64,000 nt of DNA from JBGPTK01 sp963797765 (GCA_963797765.1 CAWCQU010000003.1:558001-622000), one strand, 5' to 3'. Shown: positions 10,950 through 20,858, numbered from the stretch's first letter. A program made the numbers and translations. Notes: a model not told the origin generated them from the sequence alone.

Positions 10950-11274
10950 CAATTCAGACTTAGAGCTATAGCCATTTTTGACCGCCCGCAACCGCTAATT
11001 GCAAGCCCACGCGAAGCTTCAATCGAATAAATTAAAAACGCCAAGAGAGCGTCCACTGGAACCAACTCGGTGGCGACGACGCCCGAGCCGCCGCAGGTGA
11101 GATAGCAGGTGATGCCAATTCTCATTGGGTCTCGAGACAAGAATGAACCAATATCAAGCCCACTACCAAATCCAAAACGAAAAGCCGGGCGCAGCGAGCA
11201 GTGCCCCTACAAGAAACATTGCGCGGTGGCGAGGGCGGATGCTAGATTCGGCGCGCTCCGGATTCCATGGTTAG
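10950..11274. other. Intergenic region with gene remnant and repeat fragment
   Basis: No intact gene. It holds a short bshA-like remnant on the minus strand (11062-11125) and, at 11184-11212, the right half of the palindromic intergenic repeat also found at 16355 and 25474 (ending in TGCCCCTACA). Confidence 0.55.
11062..11125 (-). pseudogene. bshA: bshA N-terminal remnant
   Basis: Reading the minus strand from an ATG at 11125 gives MRIGITCYLTCGGSGVVATE, then L. This closely matches the highly conserved N-terminus of BshA, the glycosyltransferase that makes N-acetylglucosaminyl-malate, the first step of bacillithiol synthesis (typical start M-K/R-I-G-I-T-C-Y-P-x-x-G-G-S-G-V-V-A-T-E-L-G). After about 21 residues the similarity stops and the frame shows nothing further of a glycosyltransferase. 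So this is a fragment left by deletion or local duplication, not a working gene. Where the intact copy is, if any, cannot be seen here. Confidence 0.55.
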
Positions 11275-12060
11275 ATGAGCGGACAGGCAGGGGCGATGCG
11301 GCGACTCTCAGACAAAGTGGCGTTGATCAGCGGCGGCGGAACTGGAATTGGGCGAGCTTGCGCCGTGGCATTTGCACAGGAAGGAGCGAGAGTGGCGGTG
11401 GCGGGGCGTCGACATGCGCTGCTTGAGGCGGTGGTGGGCGAGATCACGGCGGCAGGAGGGGAAGCGCTGGCTGTGAAATGCGACGTGACGGAACGGCTGT
11501 CTGTGGAATCCGCGATTCGAAGCACCGTGGAGCGGTTCGGAGGACTCAGCACGGTGGTCAATAGCGCGGGAATTGTAATCGCGGCCGATGTGGAGGGCAC
11601 ATCGGATGAAGAGTGGCACCGCATCATCGCGATTAATTTGACAGGGACGTTTTATGTTTCGCGGGCGGCTTTGCCGGAATTGCGGCGCGGCGGCGGAGGA
11701 TCGATTATTAACATGGGATCGGTGTTCGGATTGATCGCGATGAAACAACGAGCCGCATACGCGGCATCGAAAGGCGGGGTGACGCTACTGACCAAAGCGA
11801 TGGCTTTGGACCACGCTCGCGAAGGAATTCGAGTGAATTGCATTTGTCCGGCGATTACGGAAACTGAATTGATTCAGGAGCTGTTTTCAAAAATGCCCGA
11901 TGCAGAAAACGTGCGCAAGTCCCGAGCCGAGCAGATTCCACAGGGGCGCTTTGGACGGCCGGAGGAGATAGCGAACCTCGCTGTTTTTCTTGCGTCCGAT
12001 GAATCACCGTGGCTCACTGGCGCGGCTATTCCGGTTGACGGAGGATTTTCTGCTGGCTAA
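11275..12060 (+). CDS. SDR family NAD(P)-dependent oxidoreductase
   Basis: A classical short-chain dehydrogenase/reductase of about 260 residues, the family's usual size. The Rossmann glycine motif GGGTGIG lies at residues 20-26. The structural NSAG motif, the active-site YAASK (Tyr and Lys) and the C-terminal PEEIANLAVFLASDESPWLTG segment, which precedes the PVDGG close, are all present. It probably reduces a carbonyl (3-oxoacyl or sugar/alcohol substrate) with NAD(P)H in the cytoplasm. The substrate cannot be assigned. The start is uncertain: ATG 11275 has no clear ribosome site, whereas ATG 11296 is preceded by AGGGG and gives a more typical N-terminus. Its end overlaps the thioesterase gene, which suggests coupled expression. 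Confidence 0.85.
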   Translation: MSGQAGAMRRLSDKVALISGGGTGIGRACAVAFAQEGARVAVAGRRHALLEAVVGEITAAGGEALAVKCDVTERLSVESAIRSTVERFGGLSTVVNSAGIVIAADVEGTSDEEWHRIIAINLTGTFYVSRAALPELRRGGGGSIINMGSVFGLIAMKQRAAYAASKGGVTLLTKAMALDHAREGIRVNCICPAITETELIQELFSKMPDAENVRKSRAEQIPQGRFGRPEEIANLAVFLASDESPWLTGAAIPVDGGFSAG

Positions 12061-12505
12061 GTCTGAAAAGAAGCAGCCATCCGCAAGACTTGTACACCTG
12101 GCCGAGAAAGAACTGAGATGGCGGCTGGCGAAAAGTAACACGGCGCGCCAGTTTGGCTTCGTGCTGCGCACGGCTGAGCCGGGGCGCGTGATTTTGCAAA
12201 TGCGGGTTGCGCGGCGGCACAAACAAGTGCACGGCGTGGTCCATGGCGGCGTGCTGGCGTCGCTGGCGGATACGGCAGGTGGACTAGCGACTTATATGGT
12301 GGTGGCGGCTGGAACACGGGTGGCCACGGTGGAGATGAAGATCAATTACTTGGAGCCAATCGATAAAGGGATGATAACGGCGGAAGCTCGAGTGATTCGC
12401 CGAGGAAAGTATTTGTCCGTAGTGGATTGCGATTTGCGCAACGAAGAAGATTTGTTGGTGGGGAAGGCACTGATGACGTTCTCGATGGGCCCGGTACAAA
12501 AATAA
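11999..12505 (+). CDS. PaaI-like hotdog-fold thioesterase
   Basis: A hotdog-fold acyl-CoA thioesterase of the PaaI/YdiI type. The family signature is seen as V-V-H-G-G-V-L-A-S-L-A-D-T-A-G-G, where the HGG loop and the Asp/Thr pair form the active site. The later segment VEMKINYLEP followed by a C-terminal strand is also typical. It hydrolyses acyl-CoA thioesters. Start choice is difficult: the frame is open from TTG 11990 and ATG 11999, both inside the preceding SDR gene. A GGAGG at 12040-12044 lies 8 bases before an in-frame CTG at 12053, which would give a length closer to the family's usual size. The overlap with the SDR suggests translational coupling and a shared acyl- or aromatic-CoA pathway. 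Confidence 0.8.
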   Translation: MNHRGSLARLFRLTEDFLLAKSEKKQPSARLVHLAEKELRWRLAKSNTARQFGFVLRTAEPGRVILQMRVARRHKQVHGVVHGGVLASLADTAGGLATYMVVAAGTRVATVEMKINYLEPIDKGMITAEARVIRRGKYLSVVDCDLRNEEDLLVGKALMTFSMGPVQK

Positions 12506-12531
12506 AGCGGGGCAGAATCATCCGCCCCGCT
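12494..12531 (-). terminator. Rho-independent terminator of the hfq-like gene
   Basis: An 8-bp GC stem (AGCGGGGC 12506-12513 with GCCCCGCT 12524-12531, loop of 10) is followed on the minus strand by TTTATTTTTG. It lies just past the hfq-like stop and overlaps the end of the convergent thioesterase gene. Confidence 0.7.
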
Positions 12532-12578
12532 CGCGTGAAATTTGCTTCCCGGAATATTCAGAGTGCCGCCGCCGATCG

Positions 12579-12938
12579 TTACTGCTGGCCGTTTGATCCG
12601 CCGAGCGCCGCTTCCTCACCGTCCTTAAAAAGGTACTTGATGCAGTGTTTGTAGATCAGCAAATTAGGGCTGCCCAGGCGCGTGAGTTTTATGCAGTCGC
12701 GATCATACCATTCGACCGTGCCATGAAGGGTTTCACCATCGGTCAAGACAATCGCCACGGGTGATTTGGATTGCATCTGCTTCACATAGTAAAAATTTTC
12801 GGCGTGAGTCTGCTCGGGCGGGGCCGGCTTCTTGCGAAGGGCCGGAGACTGAGCGACGTTCGGCTGCGGCACGGGCCTGGGCACATATTGATCTTTGACT
12901 TCCGTGAGGGTAGGACGAAATAACTTCCGATTCACCAT
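12579..12938 (-). CDS. hfq: Hfq-like RNA chaperone with N-terminal extension
   Basis: A protein of 119 residues whose second half is an Sm-like Hfq domain. Sm1 carries the V-x-I-V-L-x-D-G-x-x-L-x-G-x-V pattern, and the Sm2 segment LLIYKHCIKYL corresponds to the YKHAIS motif of Hfq, here with Cys for Ala and Lys for Ser. Hfq hexamers bind small RNAs and mRNAs and tune translation and decay. Bacterial Hfq usually starts a few residues before the Sm fold. Here about 55 residues precede it, rich in Pro, Val and Lys (VPRPVPQPNVAQ). The start is well supported (AAGGAG 6 bases before ATG). A strong terminator follows the gene, so it is probably monocistronic. Confidence 0.8.
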   Translation of the reverse strand: MVNRKLFRPTLTEVKDQYVPRPVPQPNVAQSPALRKKPAPPEQTHAENFYYVKQMQSKSPVAIVLTDGETLHGTVEWYDRDCIKLTRLGSPNLLIYKHCIKYLFKDGEEAALGGSNGQQ

Positions 12939-13033
12939 CAGAACTCCTTCTGAACTTCAGCTAGTTTGACTGCTCGCATGATCGTTTGGTTTCAAATGGT
13001 TTCAGAATTCTGATCGCATCCCAAGAATCGCGA

Positions 13034-14152
13034 TCAGGCCGGCGGCGCGTTGAGAGGTGCTCTCAAGGAAGCTGCCAGCGCATCCAGAGACAATTGTCGG
13101 TTGATGTTGCGTCGCAACCGGCTCTGGAGCTGATCCAAATTTCCGACGGCCCGCTCGATCCAATCGAGATCGGTTTTCTTGCCGAGGGTCTCGAGTTCAC
13201 GCCGCAGGTCAGGATTGCGCGGAACAAAATTCTTCGGGCCGTGGGACAATTCAAGTAGATCTGTCAAGAGACTATAGAACAGCTCCAAAATATTTTCAAA
13301 CGATTCCTTCTCCTTTTTGGCGATTTGCGCGGTGAGCGCGAAAATTTCGCGATAATTTTTCCCGGCGACAGCAGATTCGAGAAGGCGCAACACTTCCCGC
13401 CGCAGGCGCTCCGATTCGGCGAGATCGAGCTCGAGCGCCAGGCCCGGAGAGCCTGCACTCAATTGCGCGGCGAGCTTTCGTTCGCGATCCTTGTGTCCGG
13501 TGCGACGCTTCAGGAATTCCTCGATCGATTCAGCGGCTACCGGGGCAAAATAAAATTGCAGGCAGCGCGAGCGAATCGTGGGAAGCAGCGCTTCAGCGGA
13601 TGGAGAGAGCAGGATCAGCGTCGAGGATGGCGGCGGCTCCTCGAGAATTTTGAGGAAAATATTGGCGAAATCCCAACGCATGGTGTCGGCTCCATCCAAG
13701 ATGAAGATGCGGCGACGCGCTTCGGGGAGGAAGTAAGCCGCCCGCTGTACGGCGCGCAATTGACCCATGCGAATCACAGGCCGGGCGACGGGAGTCTTGA
13801 GCCGAACGGGATCGGGCACAATGGCCCAAACGTCTGGATGGGTTTCGAGAATCAGCGGAGTGCGTTCGACCGTAGCGGCGTCGGCACTTTCGCCGCGCTC
13901 GGCCAGGCCGCGTTCGATGAGCGGGAGCGGGTCGGCAAGGCGCGCAATCTTTTGACACGATTCACATTCGCCGCAGAAATCGTCTTTCAGGCTCTGGCAA
14001 TTGGCAGCCTGAGCAAACATAAGCGCCAGCGTGTATTTGCCAATGCCGCGCGGACCCCAAAAGAGCATCGCATTCGGCACGCGTTCACGCGAGAGCATTC
14101 CGCGCAGGGCGGCGACGATTCGCTGGTTCCCAAGAAATTGTTCAAATCCCAT
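13034..14152 (-). CDS. holB: DNA polymerase III delta-prime subunit
   Basis: The clamp-loader subunit that, with DnaX and HolA, opens the beta sliding clamp on primed DNA. The N-terminus reads GFEQFLGNQRIV, then Walker A (GPRGIGKYT, residues about 32-40). A zinc-binding cysteine cluster (NC...DDFCGECESC, about 51-66) and the SRC sensor motif in TIRSRCLQFYF follow, then a helical C-terminal domain. Length (372) fits the family. Walker A looks intact, although delta-prime is often ATPase-inactive. It lies downstream of tmk in the same direction, a very common tmk-holB arrangement, separated by about 120 bases. Confidence 0.93.
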   Translation of the reverse strand: MGFEQFLGNQRIVAALRGMLSRERVPNAMLFWGPRGIGKYTLALMFAQAANCQSLKDDFCGECESCQKIARLADPLPLIERGLAERGESADAATVERTPLILETHPDVWAIVPDPVRLKTPVARPVIRMGQLRAVQRAAYFLPEARRRIFILDGADTMRWDFANIFLKILEEPPPSSTLILLSPSAEALLPTIRSRCLQFYFAPVAAESIEEFLKRRTGHKDRERKLAAQLSAGSPGLALELDLAESERLRREVLRLLESAVAGKNYREIFALTAQIAKKEKESFENILELFYSLLTDLLELSHGPKNFVPRNPDLRRELETLGKKTDLDWIERAVGNLDQLQSRLRRNINRQLSLDALAASLRAPLNAPPA

Positions 14153-14275
14153 GATGGCGCCTGAGTTCCGAGGACTGCTTCGTTTCTATAGACGATGCTT
14201 CCGCAAAAACGGTTGCTGGAAAGAAATCGACCGCGATGCATTTCGTTTAATCGCGAGATCGCTCCGCGGCAAAGA

Positions 14276-14974
14276 CTATTTCGCCAGCGGCGCCAAGATG
14301 GTTCGAGAATCCACTGCGTCCATCACGGCGCGATGAATTACCTCGGGCGCCAGCAAACGCTGCACGGGCGAATCGAAGCATTCAACCGTCGCCCAGTTCG
14401 GCTGGCGCGCCAGGAGTCCGTAGGTCTCCGAAGCAGCCGTGAGATGAGTCAGGTCGTCTTCCTGCAAGTCACGACGCAAATTCGTGTAATCGCGCGCGCC
14501 TTTCTTGCCCACCAAACGATGGGCCTCCGCGGGGGGAAGACGCAGATAGATCACCAAATCTTCCACCGGTAAGCCGTAGATTCCGTATTCCAGTCTTTTC
14601 AGCCAGGCGAGGAATTCTTCGCGACGCTCGGGCGGCATGCGGGCGGTTTGATGAGCGAGATTCGAACCGACGTAACGATCGGAGAGAATGGCGGTTCCGG
14701 CGAGGAGATGGGCAAGGAGTACCGATTTCGATTCGAGGCGATCGCCCGCATAGAGCAGCGCGGAGAAATGCGGATCGACTTTGTCCAAGGTGCCGAACTC
14801 GCCGTTCAAGAACTGCGCAACCATGGAACCGAAGAAGCTGTCGTAACGTGGAAAACTTACACGGACATGCGCGATCCCACGATTGGCCAGTTCCGTCGCG
14901 AGGAGGTCCAGTTGCGTGCGTTTTCCGGAGCCATCGATCCCCTCGAGAGCGATAAATTTTCCGCGAACAGGCAT
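14276..14974 (-). CDS. tmk: Thymidylate kinase
   Basis: Phosphorylates dTMP to dTDP for DNA synthesis. The P-loop is at residues 12-20 (GIDGSGKRT), with an Arg where most Tmk proteins have Ser or Thr after the Lys and the Thr one place later. The substrate/magnesium motif is DRY (LSDRYVGSNLAHQ), and a lid region follows with K-K-G-A-R-D-Y. At 232 residues it is slightly longer than the usual ~210. The neighbour is holB, as in many bacteria. I take it as the housekeeping Tmk, in contrast to the two divergent Tmk-like proteins at 31-32.5 kb. Confidence 0.9.
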   Translation of the reverse strand: MPVRGKFIALEGIDGSGKRTQLDLLATELANRGIAHVRVSFPRYDSFFGSMVAQFLNGEFGTLDKVDPHFSALLYAGDRLESKSVLLAHLLAGTAILSDRYVGSNLAHQTARMPPERREEFLAWLKRLEYGIYGLPVEDLVIYLRLPPAEAHRLVGKKGARDYTNLRRDLQEDDLTHLTAASETYGLLARQPNWATVECFDSPVQRLLAPEVIHRAVMDAVDSRTILAPLAK

Positions 14975-15066
14975 TGGTGTGGAGCAATTTTAGCACAGGA
15001 GCAGCAAAGGCTTGCAGAACAGGGAAGGGAAGGTGGAAGCCAGGGGCGCGTGTTAGAATCGCGCTG

Positions 15067-15810
15067 ATGACGGCGGGCGAGACATCCATTGCGGAAAACA
15101 TAGCGCGAACCAGGGAACGGATTTCGTTGGCGGCGGAGCGCGCAGGCAGACGAGCTGAGGATGTTACGTTGATTGCGATATCGAAAACGTTTCCTAGCGA
15201 AGCGATTCGAGAGGCGTACGCTGCCGGGGCGCGCCACTTTGGAGAAAATCGCGTGCAAGAATGGGAAAGCAAGCGTCCGAAGGTGGGCGATCTGAAAGCA
15301 ACATGGCACTTGATCGGCCACTTGCAGAGCAACAAAGCGAAACGGGCGGTCAATTTATTTCACACCATCGATTCGGTGGATAGCATCAATTTGGCGCAAA
15401 AGCTGGAGGCAGCTATCGCCGGGGAATCCATGAATACGCCTTCCGCTGAGCCTAGATTGAACTCTCGAGGCTTTGGGATACTGCTAGAGGTACATTTGGC
15501 GCCGGAAGAATCGAAATCCGGAGTTGAAGAAGCTGGATTGCCTGCGTTAGCGGAGGCAGTGCTGGCACTGCCGCATCTCGATCTTCGCGGGTTGATGACG
15601 ATTCCGCCTTTTGCGGAAGATCCGGAGCAGGCTCGACCTTTTTTTCGCAAGCTGAGGGAGTTGCGCGATTTGTTGAGAGCGCGGACCGGCCGCGCCTTGC
15701 CGGAACTTTCCATGGGAATGAGCCACGATTTCGAAATTGCGATCGAAGAAGGCGCGACCCAAGTTCGCCTGGGCACCGCGATTTTTGGAGTGCGGGCGAA
15801 GGCGATATAG
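15067..15810 (+). CDS. yggS: YggS-family pyridoxal-phosphate homeostasis protein
   Basis: A single-domain PLP-binding protein (TIM-barrel fold, like alanine racemase domain 1) of about 247 residues. The PLP lysine lies in LIAISKTFP (Lys 40), followed by FGENRVQEW and the family signature LSMGMSHDFEIAIEEGATQVRLGTAIFG near the end (quoted in two parts: S-M-G-M-S-x-D, then R-x-G-x-x-I-F-G). These proteins control free PLP and affect amino-acid and vitamin B6 homeostasis rather than catalyse a known reaction. I start at ATG 15067, because the longer open frame upstream lies over the divergent tmk promoter region. It contains a slightly long insertion near residues 120-140. Confidence 0.92.
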   Translation: MTAGETSIAENIARTRERISLAAERAGRRAEDVTLIAISKTFPSEAIREAYAAGARHFGENRVQEWESKRPKVGDLKATWHLIGHLQSNKAKRAVNLFHTIDSVDSINLAQKLEAAIAGESMNTPSAEPRLNSRGFGILLEVHLAPEESKSGVEEAGLPALAEAVLALPHLDLRGLMTIPPFAEDPEQARPFFRKLRELRDLLRARTGRALPELSMGMSHDFEIAIEEGATQVRLGTAIFGVRAKAI

Positions 15811-15942
15811 GCAGCTTTGTAGGCCTGGTGAAAGAGGAGAGAACTGCCGACATCTGGTTAAGGACAGGTTAAATGTTTCCTCTGTGTGAGGGATTGCTGC
15901 GGAGGGCTGGAATTACTTAATTCTCCGGGCAGGAGGGCGACG

Positions 15943-16323
15943 ATGATCAACGGAGCTCATGTATTGATCTATAGCCAAGATGCAGAGGCCGACCGCGCGT
16001 TTTTCCGCGATGTTCTGGGATTTCCCTGGGTGGACGTGGGACATGGTTGGCTGATTTTTGCTCTACCTGCAGCGGAAGCCGCATTGCATCCCGCGGATAA
16101 GGAAAATGTGCAGAGCCATGCGGGGCATTCGTTGCTCGGTTCGGTGCTCTACTTGATGTGCGACGATTTGAAGGCAACTATCCAAGCGTTGGCGGACAAG
16201 AACGTGAGCTGCACCGCGATTGATGAGGAACGGTGGGGCATTAAGACTACGATCAAGCTGCCGAGCGGCGGAGAGATCGGACTTTACGAGCCGAAGCACG
16301 AGACTGCGCTGAATCTGGGATAA
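15943..16323 (+). CDS. VOC (glyoxalase/bleomycin-resistance fold) protein
   Basis: A 126-residue protein with the vicinal oxygen chelate fold. The starting strand is HVLIYSQDAEADRAFFRDVLGF, the typical opening of a glyoxalase/bleomycin-resistance domain, quoted here as H-V-L-I-Y then the A-F-F-R-D-V-L-G-F helix end. Later strands carry VLYLMCDDLKATI and IKLPSGGEIGLYEP. The final Glu-x-x-L-Y-x-P pattern supplies the usual metal ligand. Its substrate is unknown. AGGAGG sits 6 bases before the chosen ATG, so the start is secure although the frame is open further upstream. Confidence 0.82.
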   Translation: MINGAHVLIYSQDAEADRAFFRDVLGFPWVDVGHGWLIFALPAAEAALHPADKENVQSHAGHSLLGSVLYLMCDDLKATIQALADKNVSCTAIDEERWGIKTTIKLPSGGEIGLYEPKHETALNLG

Positions 16324-16354
16324 GTTTGTGGGATCGAGGGAATATCAGAAAGTC

Positions 16355-16403
16355 AGGGGCGCGGCCCTTCGAGGCTCAGAGTAAACTGAAGCCGGCCCCT
16401 ACA
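16355..16403. repeat. REP-like palindromic intergenic repeat, copy A
   Basis: Arms AGGGGC (16355-16360) and GCCCCT (16395-16400) flank an inner GC-rich part that ends in GAAGCCGGCCCCTACA, shared with the copy at 25474. It lies between two genes. Confidence 0.6.
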
Positions 16404-16422
16404 GCAGACTAAGGAAACCGGC

Positions 16423-16713
16423 GTGGGAGTGGAGATTGGGGAGAGTGGCGGCGTAGTCACATTCGCGGTACGCGTGACTCCGGGGGCGAAACGGGATGCG
16501 ATTGAGGGCGAATGGCAGGGAGCGATGCGCGTACGGCTGACGGCACCGCCCGTGGATGACAGGGCCAATGAGGCGTTGCGGCGATTGCTTGCCGGACGTT
16601 TGAAGATCGGTATCTCGGCTGTTAGAATCGTCGCCGGGGATCGAAGCCGGAGCAAACGAATCGAAATTCGCGGCGTGCGAGCCGCACAAATTTTAGCGCT
16701 GATGGAAGCGTAA
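16423..16713 (+). CDS. yggU: DUF167 / YggU family protein
   Basis: A small basic protein of 96 residues. Its features match the DUF167 family: the opening VRVTPGAKRDAI, the central M-R-V-R-L-T-A-P-P-V-D-x-x-A-N and the end strand G-D-R-S-R-S-K-R-I-E-I. The family is widely conserved, small and cytoplasmic, with no established biochemical role. It is often next to yggS, which lies about 600 bases upstream here with a VOC gene between. The start is GTG at 16423 with AAGGA 8 bases upstream. The downstream M24 gene begins only 9 bases after the stop, so the two are probably co-transcribed. Confidence 0.9.
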   Translation: MGVEIGESGGVVTFAVRVTPGAKRDAIEGEWQGAMRVRLTAPPVDDRANEALRRLLAGRLKIGISAVRIVAGDRSRSKRIEIRGVRAAQILALMEA

Positions 16714-16721
16714 GGGGAAAC

Positions 16722-17899
16722 ATGGACGTCCAAGCGATCCAAGCGGAATTACGAGCGAGCAAGCTGGATGGATGGCTTTTTTGCGATCATCACCGGCGCG
16801 ATCCGATCGCCGTGCGGATTTTGGGACTCGATACGCATGGACTGGCTACGCGGCGCTGGTTTTATTTTATTCCGGCGAAGGGCGAGCCGCGCAAACTGGT
16901 ACACCGAATCGAAGCGAAGATGCTGGATGCCGTGCCAGGGAAGAAGACGGAATATTCCGGATGGGTGGAATTGCACAAAGCGCTGCCGCATTTGTTGAAG
17001 GGCGGCAAGACGGTTGCGATGCAATATTCACCGCAAAATAATATTCCTTATATCGGGCTGGTGGACGCGGGGACAGTGGAACTGGTGCGCAAGGTGGGCA
17101 AGAAAGTGGTGAGCTCCGCGGATTTGGTTCAGAAATTCGAGGCGAGCTGGACGGCAGAGCAACTGGAGTCACATCTGGCGGCAGGGAAAGTGGTGGACCG
17201 AGTGGTGCAAGATGCATTTGCGCGGGCGGGCGCGATGGTGCGCGAACACAAACAGCTGACCGAATACGACCTGGTGCAATGGATGCGCGAGCAATTTCGC
17301 ACAGCACAATGTTACGGCTGATGACGGTCCGGTCGGCAGCCGTTCGTCCGAACAACGGCAACCCGCATTATGAGCCGAGCGCGGGAACGGCAAAGCCGAT
17401 TCAAGCAGGCGATTTGCTGCTGCTGGATGTGTGGGGAAAACTGAGCAGGCCGGGAAGCGTTTATTACGACATGACCTGGATGGGCTACCTGGGGAAGCCG
17501 TGCCGGAGGAATATGCGAAGATTTTCGAAATAGTGAAGCAGGCGCGCGATTCGGCGATCGATTCGTCCAGGAAGGAATGCGCGGCGGGCAAAGCGCGTAC
17601 ACGGCTGGGAAGTGGACGCGATCGCGCGGGGGGTGATTCGCAAAGCGGGTTATGGGAAATAATTTGTGCACCGCACCGGCCACAGCATCGGACAGGAAGT
17701 GCACGGCAACGGCGCGAACATGGACGGCCTGGAAACTCGCGACGACCGGCTGATCGTGCCGCACACTTGTTTTTCGATCGAGCCGGGAATTTACCTGCCC
17801 GAATTCGGAGTGCGCAGCGAAGTGAATGTTTACGTGGACGAAAAGCAAGCCCAGGTTACCGGGCCGATGCAGGATGCGATCCTTCCCATCCTGATTTGA
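16722..17899 (+). pseudogene. M24-family Xaa-Pro aminopeptidase, broken by several frameshifts and a stop
   Basis: Pieced together across frames, this is a metallopeptidase of the M24 (pita-bread) family of about 390 residues that removes N-terminal residues before proline. The creatinase-like N-domain is intact up to residue 195. After that the frame must change near 17303, 17334, 17497, 17562 and 17605, and a TAA replaces an expected Tyr codon at 17660. The recognisable fragments keep the metal-site motifs LLLLDVWGKL and YYDMTWMG, the His in HRTGHSIGQEVHG, and the two Glu-containing ends CFSIEPGIYLPEFGVRSEVN, so the catalytic domain was once complete. Either it is a decaying gene or this stretch has many sequence errors, since other genes here carry single indels. 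Confidence 0.8.
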
Positions 17900-17905
17900 G
17901 GAATC

Positions 17906-18319
17906 GTGGCCGAGACGACCATTGAGACGGGACAGTTGGCGCCGCCGCAGGATATGAAAAAAGTGATCGCGGTGGTGCTGGTGACATGGATGATACCGGG
18001 CATGGGGCATCTGGTGATGCGGCGCTGGGGGCGTGGGCTGATCTTTTTGGGAGTGGTGGGAACGCTGGCGATCACTGGGTTTCTGCTGCGCGGAAATATT
18101 TTCTCCGCACATGCGGAAGATATCTTCGAATTTCTGGGATATCTGGCCGACCTGGGCTCCGGGATTTTCTTTTTGCTGGCGAATTGGATCGAGAAAGCCG
18201 GGCCGGACGTTTCCCGCGCGGCAGGGGATTATGGCACCCGCTTTATCGCAACGGCGGGGGTGGTGAACATGCTGTGTATGCTGGATGTCTTCGAGATTGC
18301 GAAAGGAAGAAAAGCTTGA
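17906..18319 (+). CDS. DUF6677-type membrane protein
   Basis: A 137-residue membrane protein with about three hydrophobic segments: VIAVVLVTWMIPGMGHLV, a segment around GLIFLGVVGTLAITGFLL, and ATAGVVNMLCMLDVF at the end. The motif P-G-x-G-H-x-x-x-R-R-W-x-R-G near the first segment is typical of the TM2/DUF6677-like proteins common in Acidobacteriota. No reaction is known. The start is GTG at 17906 with GAGG 5 bases before it. It follows the M24 gene by 6 bases and may belong to the same operon. Confidence 0.75.
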   Translation: MAETTIETGQLAPPQDMKKVIAVVLVTWMIPGMGHLVMRRWGRGLIFLGVVGTLAITGFLLRGNIFSAHAEDIFEFLGYLADLGSGIFFLLANWIEKAGPDVSRAAGDYGTRFIATAGVVNMLCMLDVFEIAKGRKA

Positions 18320-18338
18320 GGATTGGGACGCCGTGGCG

Positions 18339-18524
18339 ATGAAATCGATCAGCTTGACGCATCTTCAGGCCATGTTGCTATTCGCGTTTCTGGTTTCGGC
18401 AGCATTTGGGGCGCTGACCAAGCACGCGACGCTGAATCGCCTTAAGGCAGCGGCTTGGACTTTTCTGCTTTTTATCATGATTGGAGTGGCGATTGGGTGG
18501 TTGATGTACCCGTTCTCGCGATAG
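18339..18524 (+). CDS. Small two-helix membrane protein, unknown function
   Basis: A 61-residue protein that I do not recognise as a named family. Two hydrophobic helices are seen (LQAMLLFAFLVSAAFGAL and WTFLLFIMIGVAIGWLMY) joined by a short basic loop (TKHATLNRLK). It begins 20 bases after the DUF6677 gene in the same direction and looks like the last gene of that operon. ATG 18339 is taken as the start. A GTG six bases upstream is possible. Confidence 0.6.
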   Translation: MKSISLTHLQAMLLFAFLVSAAFGALTKHATLNRLKAAAWTFLLFIMIGVAIGWLMYPFSR

Positions 18525-18607
18525 GTTTTGAGGGCGGCGCAGGCACTGCTTGTTGATGTCCCCTTTGACAGTTTTTTCCAGCGGATGGTAAAGTCAGAGC
18601 ACGACTT

Positions 18608-18683
18608 GCCGAGGTAGCTCAGCTGGTAGAGCAGACGATTCGTAATCGTCAGGTCGCCGGTTCAATTCCGGCCCTCGGCTCCA
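18608..18683 (+). tRNA. tRNA-Thr (anticodon CGT)
   Basis: The full cloverleaf is seen over 76 bases: acceptor stem GCCGAGG/CCTCGGC with discriminator T and encoded CCA, D-arm GCTC...GAGC, anticodon stem GACGA/TCGTC with loop TTCGTAA (anticodon CGT, reads ACG), and T-arm GCCGG-TTCAATT-CCGGC. Confidence 0.96.
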
Positions 18684-18746
18684 ATTTCCTTGCACATTAG
18701 AACCTGCGGGATAAGCGCACGGGAGCCCATTTCCAGGATTTCCGGC

Positions 18747-20467
<1,721 letters not shown>

Positions 20468-20471
<4 letters not shown>

Positions 20472-20858
20472 TTGTTTTTCTCTTTGCTGGATAGAAAATT
20501 CAAGTTGCCGGCTTTTTGCAAAGCGCGTTCGCGCGTGGCTGGATCCGTCAATTTACCTTCCACGAGGCCGTTGAGACCGTGAATTGTGCGGCTGCCGCCG
20601 AATTCGGTTAGTTCCACTTCCTTTTCGTCGCCCGGTTCGAAACGCACCGCGGTTCCGGCGGGGATATTCAAGCGCAGGCCGTAAGCGGCAGCGCGGTCAA
20701 ATTCAAGGAAGCGATTCGTTTCGAAAAAGTGGTAGTGGCTGCCGACTTGGATCGGGCGGTCGCCAGTGTTTTTCACGAGGACGCGGATGGTGGCGCGTCC
20801 TGGATTTGCCGCGATCGGACCGGCGGCTGTCGTCCAGCCAATATTCCCCGGGTTTCAT
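20468..20858 (-). CDS. ureB: Urease subunit beta (frameshift near the start)
   Basis: The small structural urease subunit. The conserved body V-K-N-T-G-D-R-P-I-Q-V-G-S-H-Y-H-F-F-E-T-N and the later FEPGDEKEVELTEFGG are clear. The natural start is the ATG at 20858 (AGGAGA 8 bases upstream, N-terminus MKPGEYWLDDS). That frame must shift by one base around 20820-20830 to enter the frame of P-I-A-A-N-P-G-R-A-T-I-R-V-L-V-K-N-T-G. A one-base insertion in GCCGCCGG explains it. Without the repair only a GTG start at 20776 is left and the first strand would be lost. I treat it as a probable sequence error, because the rest of the operon is intact. Confidence 0.85.

Noticed and set aside
18684..18746. 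Terminator or attachment site next to tRNA-Thr
   Set aside because: No stem with a T run, no duplicated tRNA 3' end and no integrase gene in the window.
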